28,841 bases of DNA from a virus. The translations under genes were made by a program, and so were the position numbers. The stretch is from IMG/VR virus record IMGVR_UViG_3300025120_000372, positions 1 to 28,841 of that record; one strand, 5' to 3'. Below are positions 22,001-28,841 of this stretch, in pieces; the first letter of the stretch is position 1; each line of letters starts with the position of its first letter. The notes below the pieces were generated by a model. The model was not told the DNA's origin. It made no database searches and saw nothing but the letters and a program-made list of their open reading frames with translations.

Positions 22001-22264
22001 TTAGGTTACACCAATTGCTGTTCCAGCAGTAACATCGACAACAGTGCCGTTGTTGCTTAAAACTATGCTTAGTGTTGCTGTAGGGGTGTTCGTATCATAA
22101 TGATAAAGAAGATCACCAACAGCAAGCGTATCAGCTAGACTGTTAAAGTAACCAGCACCCGTTACAGTTGCTTTAGCTTCTGCACTAATATAGGAATACA
22201 TACTTGGCGCGTTCCCTTTCTTAGATGCAGCTATGGTTGCAAAACCAGCTTGAGTAAATGCCAT
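22001..22264 (-). CDS. Small capsid-associated protein, 87 aa
   Basis: A short, strand-rich protein (MAFTQAGFATIAASKKGNAPSM; AGYFNSLADTLAVGDLLYHYD) without cysteines. Similar small proteins directly follow the capsid gene in other marine podoviruses, often seen as virion components. AGGGG lies 9 bases before the ATG. A head decoration role is inference from position and size; no homology search was done. Confidence 0.72.
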   Translation of the reverse strand: MAFTQAGFATIAASKKGNAPSMYSYISAEAKATVTGAGYFNSLADTLAVGDLLYHYDTNTPTATLSIVLSNNGTVVDVTAGTAIGVT

Positions 22265-22276
22265 TGAATAATACCC

Positions 22277-23110
22277 CTATTCAGTACAGTTGATTTGAAC
22301 AATGCCTTCGCCATCAATAGCAACAGATCCAGCGGAGAACATTGAGCTTACCAAGAAAGATGTTTTCTCTGGTACATAGTTCACTTCTGTTTTCTGAGAC
22401 ATTGATTCGGCGTAACCCATTGAGTCTTTATGCCAAGCAAAGCATGAACGTGTGCCTGGCTTTGGAACGCCGCCTTCGTCACGATCACCCATAGAGAGGA
22501 TAGTGAAACCCATGAACGTGTTGATTTCTCCACGAACAAGAGCCTTTACAGAAGCAAAGTCCTGGCTGGTTATCTCTGTTTCGCCCAGCAAAGCATCAAG
22601 CTGAGATGAGTTCATTAGTAGATAACGACCTTCGGCTGGAACATTTTTGGCGTTCATCGCTTTAGAAGTAGCGCGAAGCTTTTCAATGTTCATGTTTGTA
22701 TTACCACCTGGTCCCACTGTAGTAGCAACAGTTGTGCCAGCATTGCCAACAAACGCATCAATGCAAAGCTGGTCCATACGACGAGCAATAGATTTTGATA
22801 CAACTTGAACCAATTCTGAACGCTCATCAAAGTTGATGTGAGACTGTTGGAATATGTCAGAGTATTCAGCAGCAATGAAATCTGACATTGTTGCAGTGAC
22901 CTGACTATAGGTTACGTTTAATGGTGTTACGTCTGTTTGCGGTACGCGAACAGTAGCAACTCCTTTTCCAATTTTTGGAAATTTAACAGTATTACCGGCC
23001 ACGCCTGTGCGTGTACGCATTGTACCACGAAGTAGTGACTCGGCTTGATACGCTTGCTTAACCTCTGAATCGAACAGGGTAACAAACGCCGTTGTGACGT
23101 TCTGCGCCAT
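22277..23110 (-). CDS. Major capsid protein (Phage_capsid_2-like), 277 aa
   Basis: HK97-fold-type capsid by context and pattern: N-terminal helix (TTAFVTLFDSEVKQAYQAES), a GNTVKFPKIGKG segment (39-50), a long spine helix (DERSELVQVVSKSIARRMDQL, about 94-114) and MNAKNVPAEGRYLLMNSSQ (152-170). It is rather short compared with T7 gp10A (345). AGGAGG with ideal spacing and a probable dedicated promoter point to very high expression. It lies after the scaffold gene, the standard head order. Confidence 0.9.
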   Translation of the reverse strand: MAQNVTTAFVTLFDSEVKQAYQAESLLRGTMRTRTGVAGNTVKFPKIGKGVATVRVPQTDVTPLNVTYSQVTATMSDFIAAEYSDIFQQSHINFDERSELVQVVSKSIARRMDQLCIDAFVGNAGTTVATTVGPGGNTNMNIEKLRATSKAMNAKNVPAEGRYLLMNSSQLDALLGETEITSQDFASVKALVRGEINTFMGFTILSMGDRDEGGVPKPGTRSCFAWHKDSMGYAESMSQKTEVNYVPEKTSFLVSSMFSAGSVAIDGEGIVQINCTE

Positions 23111-23119
23111 TGCAGATAC

Positions 23120-23125
23120 CTCCTA
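23120..23125 (-). promoter_or_regulatory. Consensus ribosome binding site of the major capsid gene
   Basis: On the minus strand a perfect AGGAGG lies 8 bases before the ATG at 23110. It is one of only two such sites I found and fixes the capsid start. Confidence 0.8.
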
Positions 23126-23246
23126 TTGAGTTTCAACAAAACGCGATCCGTTATCCGATAGTCGGGCGATCCGCTTGCGCATCATGGCCGCGCCAGCCAG
23201 TAGATTACTACATTTAACGGGCCGGACGCGGTTAGCCGTTGAAGCT

Positions 23247-23275
23247 AAAATACACGCAAGCGATATTTATTGCAA
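23247..23275 (-). promoter_or_regulatory. Candidate promoter for the major capsid gene
   Basis: On the minus strand TTGCAA (23275-23270) and TATTTT (23252-23247) are 17 bases apart. They sit in the 168-base gap 23111-23278, the longest gap in the window, just after the scaffold stop codon. The gap also holds two direct copies of GCGATCCG (23144-23151 and 23166-23173, 22 bases apart) in the capsid 5' leader. The leader from the predicted start to the ATG would be about 130 bases, long enough for regulation or RNA processing. Confidence 0.5.
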
Positions 23276-23278
23276 CCC

Positions 23279-24043
23279 CTAAGAGTTAGCTTGCATCCAT
23301 TGGTTTTCTATTTTGGTTCGCCAAGGTGCATCTGTTTTCCATCTAGGATCAGAAATAGCTGACTCAAGATCTTCTTTTGTCATTTCTGGTTTGTTCACAA
23401 CAGGAGCTATAGGAATGTTTTCATTTGTAAGAGATTGATGATATTTTACAAACGCATTGATAGCATCAGCATTGTTTAAAGATCCAGCTAATGACTCACG
23501 CTCTGAGTTTGTTAAAGGAACTTTCATCAAGTTTCTTTCTACCATTTGGATTTTTTCTTGCGCGTTTTTACCGAGCTTTTCCATTTCAACGCGCTGATCA
23601 TACTCCATGCTTTCTTGCTCTTGCTTAGACAGAGCAAGTACACGCGAAGCCAAATCCTCGAAAGCGTCCTGGCTAATTCCATTTTCTTTAGCCCATTCCT
23701 GATATACTGAAACAGTTGGGTCTTCCGCATCCAGACCTTGATCCGAAAGGCCAGATACATCGTACTCATCTGGCGCCTTATGTTTGCCAGATTTAAATTT
23801 CTTTTCAAGTTCTGCATAACTTTTTGCAAGTTTTTCAACATCTGGCCCATCCTCATCCCAAAATTTTTCTGGATAATAATCAGGTCTTTCTAAAGGAGCA
23901 TCATCTTCCTGAGAAGCTTGAACATCTTCTTCCGGTTGTTCGTGAACCGCAATAGGCGCTTCTGCGCTTGGTGCTTCTGGTTGTGTAACATTAATCATTG
24001 GGGCATCAGCCTCAACTTCTTGTGCAGCCATTTCTTCAGCCAT
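23279..24043 (-). CDS. Scaffolding protein, 254 aa
   Basis: Very acidic, with a disordered N-terminus rich in Glu, Ala and Pro (about 1-50), followed by LERPDYYPEKFWDEDGPDVEKLAKSYAELEKKF (split over about 51-83), a signature of podovirus scaffolds, and a charged helical body. It directs capsid shell assembly around an internal core. It lies between the portal-side genes and the capsid gene, as in T7 (gene 9). It overlaps the Bbp19-like gene by 8 bases. Confidence 0.9.
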   Translation of the reverse strand: MAEEMAAQEVEADAPMINVTQPEAPSAEAPIAVHEQPEEDVQASQEDDAPLERPDYYPEKFWDEDGPDVEKLAKSYAELEKKFKSGKHKAPDEYDVSGLSDQGLDAEDPTVSVYQEWAKENGISQDAFEDLASRVLALSKQEQESMEYDQRVEMEKLGKNAQEKIQMVERNLMKVPLTNSERESLAGSLNNADAINAFVKYHQSLTNENIPIAPVVNKPEMTKEDLESAISDPRWKTDAPWRTKIENQWMQANS

Positions 24044-24293
24044 TGTTTGACCTTTCTATTCTTTTATCAATCATACGCACAATTTCAGCCATGCCTGTCC
24101 GAGCATAACCAAAACTTGCATCTTCTCCTGGGAACCAAGTGGGTTGTTCAATTGTAATACTTTTTAAATGGTTTAATACCTTTTGACCTTCAGCGCTTTT
24201 AAACACTTTGCCATAGATCATATCAATATCATCAGCCCTTGGTGTTTTAATCTCCGCTTGAATTAAACCTTCCCATCCATCGGGTGTACTCAT
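24036..24293 (-). CDS. Bbp19-like small phage protein, 85 aa
   Basis: The core VFKSAEGQKVLNHLKSITIEQPTWFPG (about 30-56) followed by a helix AEIVRMIDKRIE matches the pattern of the Bbp19 family of small podovirus proteins found next to the portal (assignment from memory). Its role in the virion or in head assembly is not known to me. It overlaps the portal stop as ATGA and ends inside the scaffold start. Confidence 0.8.
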   Translation of the reverse strand: MSTPDGWEGLIQAEIKTPRADDIDMIYGKVFKSAEGQKVLNHLKSITIEQPTWFPGEDASFGYARTGMAEIVRMIDKRIERSNNG

Positions 24294-25852
24294 TGCATCG
24301 CCTCCATTGTTGCGCCACCATCATCAGCAGTTTGTGGCCCTTGTTCGGCCATCATTGCTTGCTGCATTTGTTCAAGCATTGCTTGTTGTTCTTCTGGAGT
24401 AGTAAGCAATTCTTGATTTATATTCATTTTCTCAGCAATGTACTGAGCTATTCTAGGAATAGATAACGCTGCCTGTCCCTGTGGACCAAGAGAGTTTGCT
24501 ATCTGCATGAACTGCACAACATCATTTACTTCTTGAAGCTTCTGAGACTGAGCTAGAGGCGCTACGGGCGTTACCTTAACCTCGACACCGTTTACCTTTA
24601 GAGGTAAGTCAATATAGCCTTGCTGATCCATTATATACAAAATGCGAGAAACAAGCGGAACCATCGTTTCATTAATCAATCTACCAAAAGCAGACCCCAG
24701 GTTACTTGCTAGCTCTCTTGATCTTTCAGCAATCTCAGTTGCGGATCGCGCTGACATATTATCAGGCGGCAAAGTATCGTCCATTAAGATCTTTTTAATG
24801 TTAATACGCAAATCATTCATAACGATCTGGCTTACGTTAAAGTCACCAGTGCGAGGCAATGGCGCCAAAGACGCGCCTTGCGGTCCACCGTTACGCGCCA
24901 CGCCAATAATTGCACCTGGCTGGATCTTAATGTTTTGAGGGTTCAATATACCATCATCTGCTGCCGTATATACACCAGCAATAGCTAATGAAGCGTTTTT
25001 AAGAACTAGCTCAACAGTTTTGTTTAGGGTCTTTATATCGCTGATTGCAGTTACCAAAGGACCGCGACCATATACTTCGCCAGCAACTTTCATATAACGC
25101 GCAACGATAAACGGAGAGGAGTCCATAGTTCTGTAAACAAGCTCTTGGCGTTTGCTGGGCCAGATAACATGATAGCAAAACCGTTTTTCGTCATAGTCAT
25201 AAATTACAGCGTCAACTAAATCTATTTCTTTTGATGGAGAATTTGATATTGCTTCTTGTAGTTCCGATGTCATTTCTAGATCAGGAAACTCTTGCGGTAT
25301 CGCTTCAGCTTTCATTCTAAGCTTACGATATACGTTATCGATATTGCCAAACGTACCTTCCTCGATAGCAACCAGGTATTGAGGGATTGGTGTAAACCTA
25401 ATTGGAGTAGCTTCATCACCAGGCGTTACCATCATAACCGCAGTACCGACACATAGATCGAGCAAGAACTCGCCCATTGCCAGGTCAAAATTAGTCTGAC
25501 GCATGATTTCAAACATACGTTTTGTGTAAGCATCTAGTGCAGCTTGCGCTTGAGGCCGCTGTTCTTGTGGTATGCCAGTGCCAGCTTCTAATCGACACCA
25601 CTCTTTTTGTGGCGGGAACAAGCCAGACTGTATTCTATTAGCAAATCTTTGTGTTGCATGGATAGCTGTTGAGTCAAAAACCCTAACCATCTTGCCCTTA
25701 CCGGCAACACCACCTTCGTAGTATCCAGAATAAAGATTGCGCTGTGGTAAAGCAAATTCGTAACAGTCTTCGTAAATTGATCTCCACTCATCTTTACGAG
25801 CGTTGGCTTTAGCGTCACGTTCAATAATCTCAGTTACATTTAGCCTAGACAT
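24290..25852 (-). CDS. Portal (head-tail connector, T7 gp8-like), 520 aa
   Basis: The start RDAKANARKDEWRSIYEDCYEFALPQRN (about 13-40) and FDSTAIHATQRFANRIQSGLFPPQ are characteristic of Head-tail connector (gp8-type) portals; the length is close to T7 gp8 (536). It forms the dodecameric ring through which DNA is packaged and ejected. The central region includes YGRGP (about 260), and the C-terminus is Gln/Met-rich (EQMQQAMMAEQGPQ), as in related portals. AAGGA lies about 9 bases upstream. Confidence 0.95.
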   Translation of the reverse strand: MSRLNVTEIIERDAKANARKDEWRSIYEDCYEFALPQRNLYSGYYEGGVAGKGKMVRVFDSTAIHATQRFANRIQSGLFPPQKEWCRLEAGTGIPQEQRPQAQAALDAYTKRMFEIMRQTNFDLAMGEFLLDLCVGTAVMMVTPGDEATPIRFTPIPQYLVAIEEGTFGNIDNVYRKLRMKAEAIPQEFPDLEMTSELQEAISNSPSKEIDLVDAVIYDYDEKRFCYHVIWPSKRQELVYRTMDSSPFIVARYMKVAGEVYGRGPLVTAISDIKTLNKTVELVLKNASLAIAGVYTAADDGILNPQNIKIQPGAIIGVARNGGPQGASLAPLPRTGDFNVSQIVMNDLRINIKKILMDDTLPPDNMSARSATEIAERSRELASNLGSAFGRLINETMVPLVSRILYIMDQQGYIDLPLKVNGVEVKVTPVAPLAQSQKLQEVNDVVQFMQIANSLGPQGQAALSIPRIAQYIAEKMNINQELLTTPEEQQAMLEQMQQAMMAEQGPQTADDGGATMEAMQ

Positions 25853-25857
25853 CGTGC

Positions 25858-26112
25858 TTATCCTTTTTTGTGACGATTAGCGAAGTTACGCGCAGCCTCA
25901 ACAGATCCAAAACCCCAGGCACTTAGAGCCAATGCCTTTCGAGTAGGTTTGCCCTTTTCATCTTTCATTGGTCCTTTCATGCCAGCAAATCGTGCAGCAA
26001 AGCTGATACGCCTGGGATTAGTGCCAGTTTTTAACTTACGGCCCATTCCAAGTTTTTTTCGACCAGCTTCATTTAAGCCACCCGCTGCACTTTGAAACTT
26101 TTTTGCTACCAT
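25858..26112 (-). CDS. DUF6321-like basic protein, 84 aa
   Basis: Strongly basic. Contains SAAGGLNEAGRKKLG (about 8-22), SFAARFAGMKGPMKDEKGKPTRKALALSAWGF (split over about 37-68), a pattern I associate with DUF6321 in marine phages. It lies 5 bases before the portal gene. The many Lys and Arg residues suggest nucleic-acid binding or a packaging-stage role. The preceding gene's TAA abuts its ATG. Confidence 0.78.
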   Translation of the reverse strand: MVAKKFQSAAGGLNEAGRKKLGMGRKLKTGTNPRRISFAARFAGMKGPMKDEKGKPTRKALALSAWGFGSVEAARNFANRHKKG

Positions 26113-26289
26113 TTACTTGGCTTTTGGTTTTGCTTTGGGCTTTGGCTTTTCAACCCAAGCTTCATTTTCTGGAGTGTTGGGATCGTCACCAATAAACGAA
26201 CCGTCTTCATTACGGGCGCGAACTTTTTTAACAGGAACATCCACTTTAACTTTGTTGTGAACGCGAGGATCAGATTTAATTTGTGTCAT
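26113..26289 (-). CDS. Small basic protein with Lys-Pro-Ala tail, 58 aa
   Basis: A complete frame whose ATG (26289) overlaps the stop of the gene before it (TAATG) and whose TAA is directly followed by the next ATG. The N-terminal part is basic (KVKVDVPVKKVRARN), the middle acidic (GDDPNTPENEAW), and the tail is KPKPKAKPKAK, like a histone-H1 or topoisomerase tail. The perfect fit between its neighbours is the main evidence that it is coded. A role in DNA binding is possible. Confidence 0.75.
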   Translation of the reverse strand: MTQIKSDPRVHNKVKVDVPVKKVRARNEDGSFIGDDPNTPENEAWVEKPKPKAKPKAK

Positions 26290-26525
26290 TAGTAATCACC
26301 ACCTAATTTTGTTTGAAGTTTCTCTTGTTGTGGGCCTTCCCGTCTAGCGGGAGAAAATAAAAGCCTTAATCCACCCCTGCGCATACGGCTACGCCTTGAC
26401 TGAACGCCCTGCATCTGGGTAATTTCTTCGCTTTCGGCCCTACTAGAAGCCCTTTGACGCGCAGCAGAAGCATCAATTTCAGCTTGGCTAGGCGCTCTTG
26501 ATCTACTACCAAATAATCCAGACAT
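26289..26525 (-). CDS. Arg-rich small phage protein, 78 aa
   Basis: It starts MSGLFGSRSRAPSQAEIDAS and is rich in Arg, Ser and Gln, with RRSRMRRGGLRLLFSP (about 44-59). Similar small proteins with MSxLFG starts occur between terminase and portal in other podoviruses; they are probably minor structural or packaging proteins. The gap to the GNAT-like gene is 1 base. No enzymatic motif is visible. Confidence 0.75.
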   Translation of the reverse strand: MSGLFGSRSRAPSQAEIDASAARQRASSRAESEEITQMQGVQSRRSRMRRGGLRLLFSPARREGPQQEKLQTKLGGDY

Positions 26526-26526
26526 A

Positions 26527-27006
26527 TTAAAACCTCACCATCATGTAATAGTCAGCCCCCTCTGGGCCAAACTTTGTCATAACACTTTCTACACTAAAAT
26601 TTAGTGATTTGGCAAACCTTAAAGCAACATCGTTTTCCACTTTAACGCAAATTTGTAGTCTTTTTATTTCATAATCAAGGATTGCGGTATCGGTTATAGC
26701 CTTTGCGCCACGCACAAGTAATATCGCATTTTTATAAATGTCTTTACTGGGGATCAGCCACATCTCTGCCAGGCCATTCCATATATACCTTATACCGAAA
26801 ACAGCAATAACCTTACCTTTGCAGATTGCTGCCCAGCTAGATCCGACAACGGCATTATCCCAAATGTAATGAATATAATTAGGAATATGATTTATATATT
26901 CTTTAGTATCCTCATTGTACTGTATTCTGGTAAGATGATCATAGGTTAATGCAACGATATGTTCATCATTGCTCATTCTAAACTCTGGGATCTGAATTAA
27001 ACCCAT
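26527..27006 (-). CDS. GNAT-like protein related to T7 gp13 (DUF2833-like), 159 aa
   Basis: The middle (WAAICKGKVIAVFGIRYIW, about 58-76) has the strands of a GNAT acyltransferase fold, followed by AEMWLIPSKDIYKN, a long helix, and a C-terminal RLQICVKVENDVALRFAKSLNF segment, the usual GNAT end (an NxxAxxFxxxxGF-like pattern). T7 gp13, needed for virion assembly, is a member of this DUF2833/GNAT group. There is no clear Q/RxxGxG/A acetyl-CoA loop, so it may be catalytically inactive. It is coupled to terminase by TAATG. Confidence 0.75.
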   Translation of the reverse strand: MGLIQIPEFRMSNDEHIVALTYDHLTRIQYNEDTKEYINHIPNYIHYIWDNAVVGSSWAAICKGKVIAVFGIRYIWNGLAEMWLIPSKDIYKNAILLVRGAKAITDTAILDYEIKRLQICVKVENDVALRFAKSLNFSVESVMTKFGPEGADYYMMVRF

Positions 27007-28529
27007 TAGAAAATTTCAAAATCTGTTGTTGCTGAGTAGCTTGAGCTTGCGGCAAAGCTTGTACCATACGATCCACGGCGCAATTTACGCTGCTCACCGC
27101 CACCAAGCATTAGATATCCAAACGCATCGCCACAGTGAGAATGCTCATTCTTTACCGGCGCGTCTTTAAACCTATCTTGCCCAGCGCCCATTGAAACACG
27201 TTTAAAAAAGTAGCCACCGCTTAGAGATTTACGCAATCGTAAACATTTTTTATTTACTATCAGCCCAGGCTTGCCACTCACCAGCCGGTTCATAGGCGAA
27301 GCAGCAGCTTCACGGCGAACATTGAAAGCATTACTATCTGTTGGCTGCGCTCTAAACCCGATAGACTTCAAATGATCAAATGCGGTAACTTCATAAATCT
27401 CATCGCGCTTGTTACCCGCTGGATCACCCCAGATCATTACCTCTGCCTTGTCAAAACTTGCGGCTATCTTAGCCAGTAGCTCCTGACCAAACCGTTCGAG
27501 CCCCATATCAAACGTAACTAGCTCATCTAAGACCTTCCAGGCGCCGCCAGCAGTACGTTGTCCAAAGATGGCGGCTGGTGTTAATCCAAAGTCTACACCG
27601 ATCTGAAGCGGGTACTGAGGATCATACTGAACTTCCGCTGACATTAGCTCATCATCGTACTCAGGCCACACTGGACGCCCTTCTTGCACAAAAGTATATT
27701 TACCTTCTGCGTAACACCTGATCCAATCAGCATTTTTACCGCCAAGTAGCTGCTCATAGTACCCATCAGGAAGATGAACCTTGTTTTCCGCTGACGGGTT
27801 AACCATCCACCACTTGCCACCAGAAAAAACAAATCCGTTTGCCTCTGGGTTCTCAGGTATATCTTTAGCCCCTACCTCCAGCACACCGCCAGGTTGCCGG
27901 TGAAACTTCCAGGGAAACCGACCGCCAATAGGGTTCTTCTCTGCAAGCTCATGCCACCAGTGATCTGCATCAGGCGGGTTTGTATCCATAATAATGCCGT
28001 ACCAGGACGCTCCTCCGTCCGATTTAGTAGGGTAACGGCCTACACGATGGGTCAAACCATCGATAACAGCCTTTGGTAACTCTCTGGCTTCATTTACCCA
28101 GGCACCAGTAAGTTCCAATGAAAGCAGTTTACGCACATCTTGCGGCGTAGATAGCGCCATAAAGATAACTTCGCAGTCAATACCAGGTGCATTATCGCGG
28201 CTGGGCAGCTTCAAATGGTGTGTTATAGGCGGTTGCCACCGCATCGGACCCCAAGTTTCTTCTGGAAACAACTCCCCCCAGGTCTTAATTGTAGTTGTTC
28301 TTAGCTCTGGATAGGTATTTCTAACGACAACAAACCGAGAATATCGGATACCGTCACGCGGAGAAGGCTTTTGCTGCACAGCTTTAAGCATTATCTCAGC
28401 AGCGCACCCATATGACTTACCAGATCCAACCGGACCCATCAGGCCACGAACAAAAGATTTATCGTGTAGAAATTTCCATACAGTAGCAGACTTAGAAAAG
28501 TCTAAATCCATGCTAGGAAGATTACTCAT
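27006..28529 (-). CDS. terL: Terminase large subunit
   Basis: DNA packaging motor with both activities visible. ATPase: Walker A GPVGSGKS (residues 32-39 from the ATG at 28529), with a hydrophobic strand then NEA (E147) as the Walker B/catalytic carboxylate. Nuclease, RNase H-like: IGVDFG (D313), WGDPAG (D369) and CGDAFGYL (D468). Length is about 507 residues. I prefer the ATG at 28529, with AGG 6 bases upstream; an in-frame ATG at 28541 would add four residues. It overlaps the small subunit by 8 bases, typical for terS-terL pairs. Confidence 0.96.
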   Translation of the reverse strand: MSNLPSMDLDFSKSATVWKFLHDKSFVRGLMGPVGSGKSYGCAAEIMLKAVQQKPSPRDGIRYSRFVVVRNTYPELRTTTIKTWGELFPEETWGPMRWQPPITHHLKLPSRDNAPGIDCEVIFMALSTPQDVRKLLSLELTGAWVNEARELPKAVIDGLTHRVGRYPTKSDGGASWYGIIMDTNPPDADHWWHELAEKNPIGGRFPWKFHRQPGGVLEVGAKDIPENPEANGFVFSGGKWWMVNPSAENKVHLPDGYYEQLLGGKNADWIRCYAEGKYTFVQEGRPVWPEYDDELMSAEVQYDPQYPLQIGVDFGLTPAAIFGQRTAGGAWKVLDELVTFDMGLERFGQELLAKIAASFDKAEVMIWGDPAGNKRDEIYEVTAFDHLKSIGFRAQPTDSNAFNVRREAAASPMNRLVSGKPGLIVNKKCLRLRKSLSGGYFFKRVSMGAGQDRFKDAPVKNEHSHCGDAFGYLMLGGGEQRKLRRGSYGTSFAASSSYSATTDFEIF

Positions 28530-28841
28530 CGCCAGCCTCATAAGTCGTGGTAATCTCTGGACCCTTCATATTGATCCCAATAATCGAAGGCTTATCAACA
28601 TTTGCCTCAACATCCAGCAAACCACTAGCTTTAGCTAAAATGCGTAGAACACTCACCTTGTCAAACATCTCAATCGTTGTTCCATGCTGACCAACAGTAA
28701 CCTTCTTAATCGCCGCCAAAGCCTCATCAGGAATATCAGCAATAGGCTTTATCTCGCCCGTACTTAAATTAATGATATCGGTAATCCGAGCAGTACCCAT
28801 AGCAATCAACTCAGTAGCAACAGCTTCCTTGTTCTGAGCAA
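28522..28841 (-). CDS. terS: Terminase small subunit (5' end cut by window edge)
   Basis: The frame stays open to the right end of the window, so the true start lies outside; the visible part is 105 codons plus stop. The sequence ELIAMGTARITDIINL, IADIPDEALAAIKKVTV and FDKVSVLRILAKASGLLD is characteristic of the helical core of phage small terminases (Terminase_2-like), which recognise DNA for packaging. The N-terminal HTH would be in the missing part. The Met at 28800 or the TTG at 28809 could be mistaken for the start. Confidence 0.85.
   Translation of the reverse strand, partial: AQNKEAVATELIAMGTARITDIINLSTGEIKPIADIPDEALAAIKKVTVGQHGTTIEMFDKVSVLRILAKASGLLDVEANVDKPSIIGINMKGPEITTTYEAGDE

Noticed and set aside
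1-28841. Assignment to a named phage group (for example HMO-2011-like or T7 supergroup pelagiphages)
   Set aside because: No DNA polymerase or RNA polymerase is in the window and the gene order differs from T7 (terminase first, gp13-like moved). A terminase or capsid phylogeny would be needed.
1-28841. Lysogeny module, integrase, attachment site, tRNA genes
   Set aside because: None recognised on either strand; HTH and RHH genes alone do not show a temperate lifestyle.

Overview
The window is a segment of a tailed double-stranded DNA phage (or prophage-like contig) with a T7-like, podovirus-type virion. Essentially every base is in tightly packed genes, most of which overlap by 1-4 bases or abut. 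No host gene, tRNA, rRNA, integrase, insertion sequence or CRISPR array is visible. The DNA is AT-rich. Several small genes (a DUF6447-like protein, a DUF7936-like protein, a DUF6321-like protein, a Bbp19-like protein and a GTA-type 3TM holin) resemble families I associate with phages of marine alphaproteobacteria. That host guess is inference from memory; no search was run.

Layout. (1) 2-648, leftward: a RusA-type Holliday junction resolvase preceded by a small ribbon-helix-helix protein. (2) 649-780: a divergent control region with a near-consensus sigma70-type promoter facing right and a perfect 10-base palindrome in its spacer. (3) 781-4675, rightward: an early-type operon of about a dozen small genes, including two proteins sharing a CxxC segment, a winged-helix protein, a Gp157-family protein, a putative single-strand annealing recombinase (Rad52/ERF type) and HTH proteins, one with a nested gene in another frame. 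(4) 4665-28841, leftward: one long late operon that converges on and overlaps the early operon by 11 bases.

The late operon reads from right to left: terminase small subunit (cut by the window edge), terminase large subunit, GNAT/T7 gp13-like protein, three small basic proteins, portal, Bbp19-like protein, scaffold, major capsid protein, a small capsid-associated protein, a hairpin that may act as a terminator, tail tube A (gp11-like), tail tube B/nozzle (gp12-like), internal virion proteins (gp14-like, gp15-like and what looks like gp16 split in two), and a 1323-residue tail fibre with four internal repeats. It ends in a run of small accessory and membrane proteins and a lysis cassette: EF-hand membrane protein, 3TM holin, a one-TM protein, a 56-residue secreted-type protein, and an M15-family endopeptidase endolysin.

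Together the early block supplies recombination and regulatory functions, and the late block supplies packaging, capsid, ejection apparatus, host binding and lysis. No DNA polymerase, primase or RNA polymerase gene lies in the window, and the recognisable promoters look like host sigma70 sites. Two genes too short for a 60-residue cutoff (5117-5287 and 26113-26289), a 36-residue membrane peptide (1549-1659) and a nested 54-residue gene (3946-4110) were found by reading the sequence directly. The least explained parts are the nested/fused gene at 3792-4466, the duplicated CxxC segment, the pair of two-cysteine secreted-type small proteins, and the lysis cassette.
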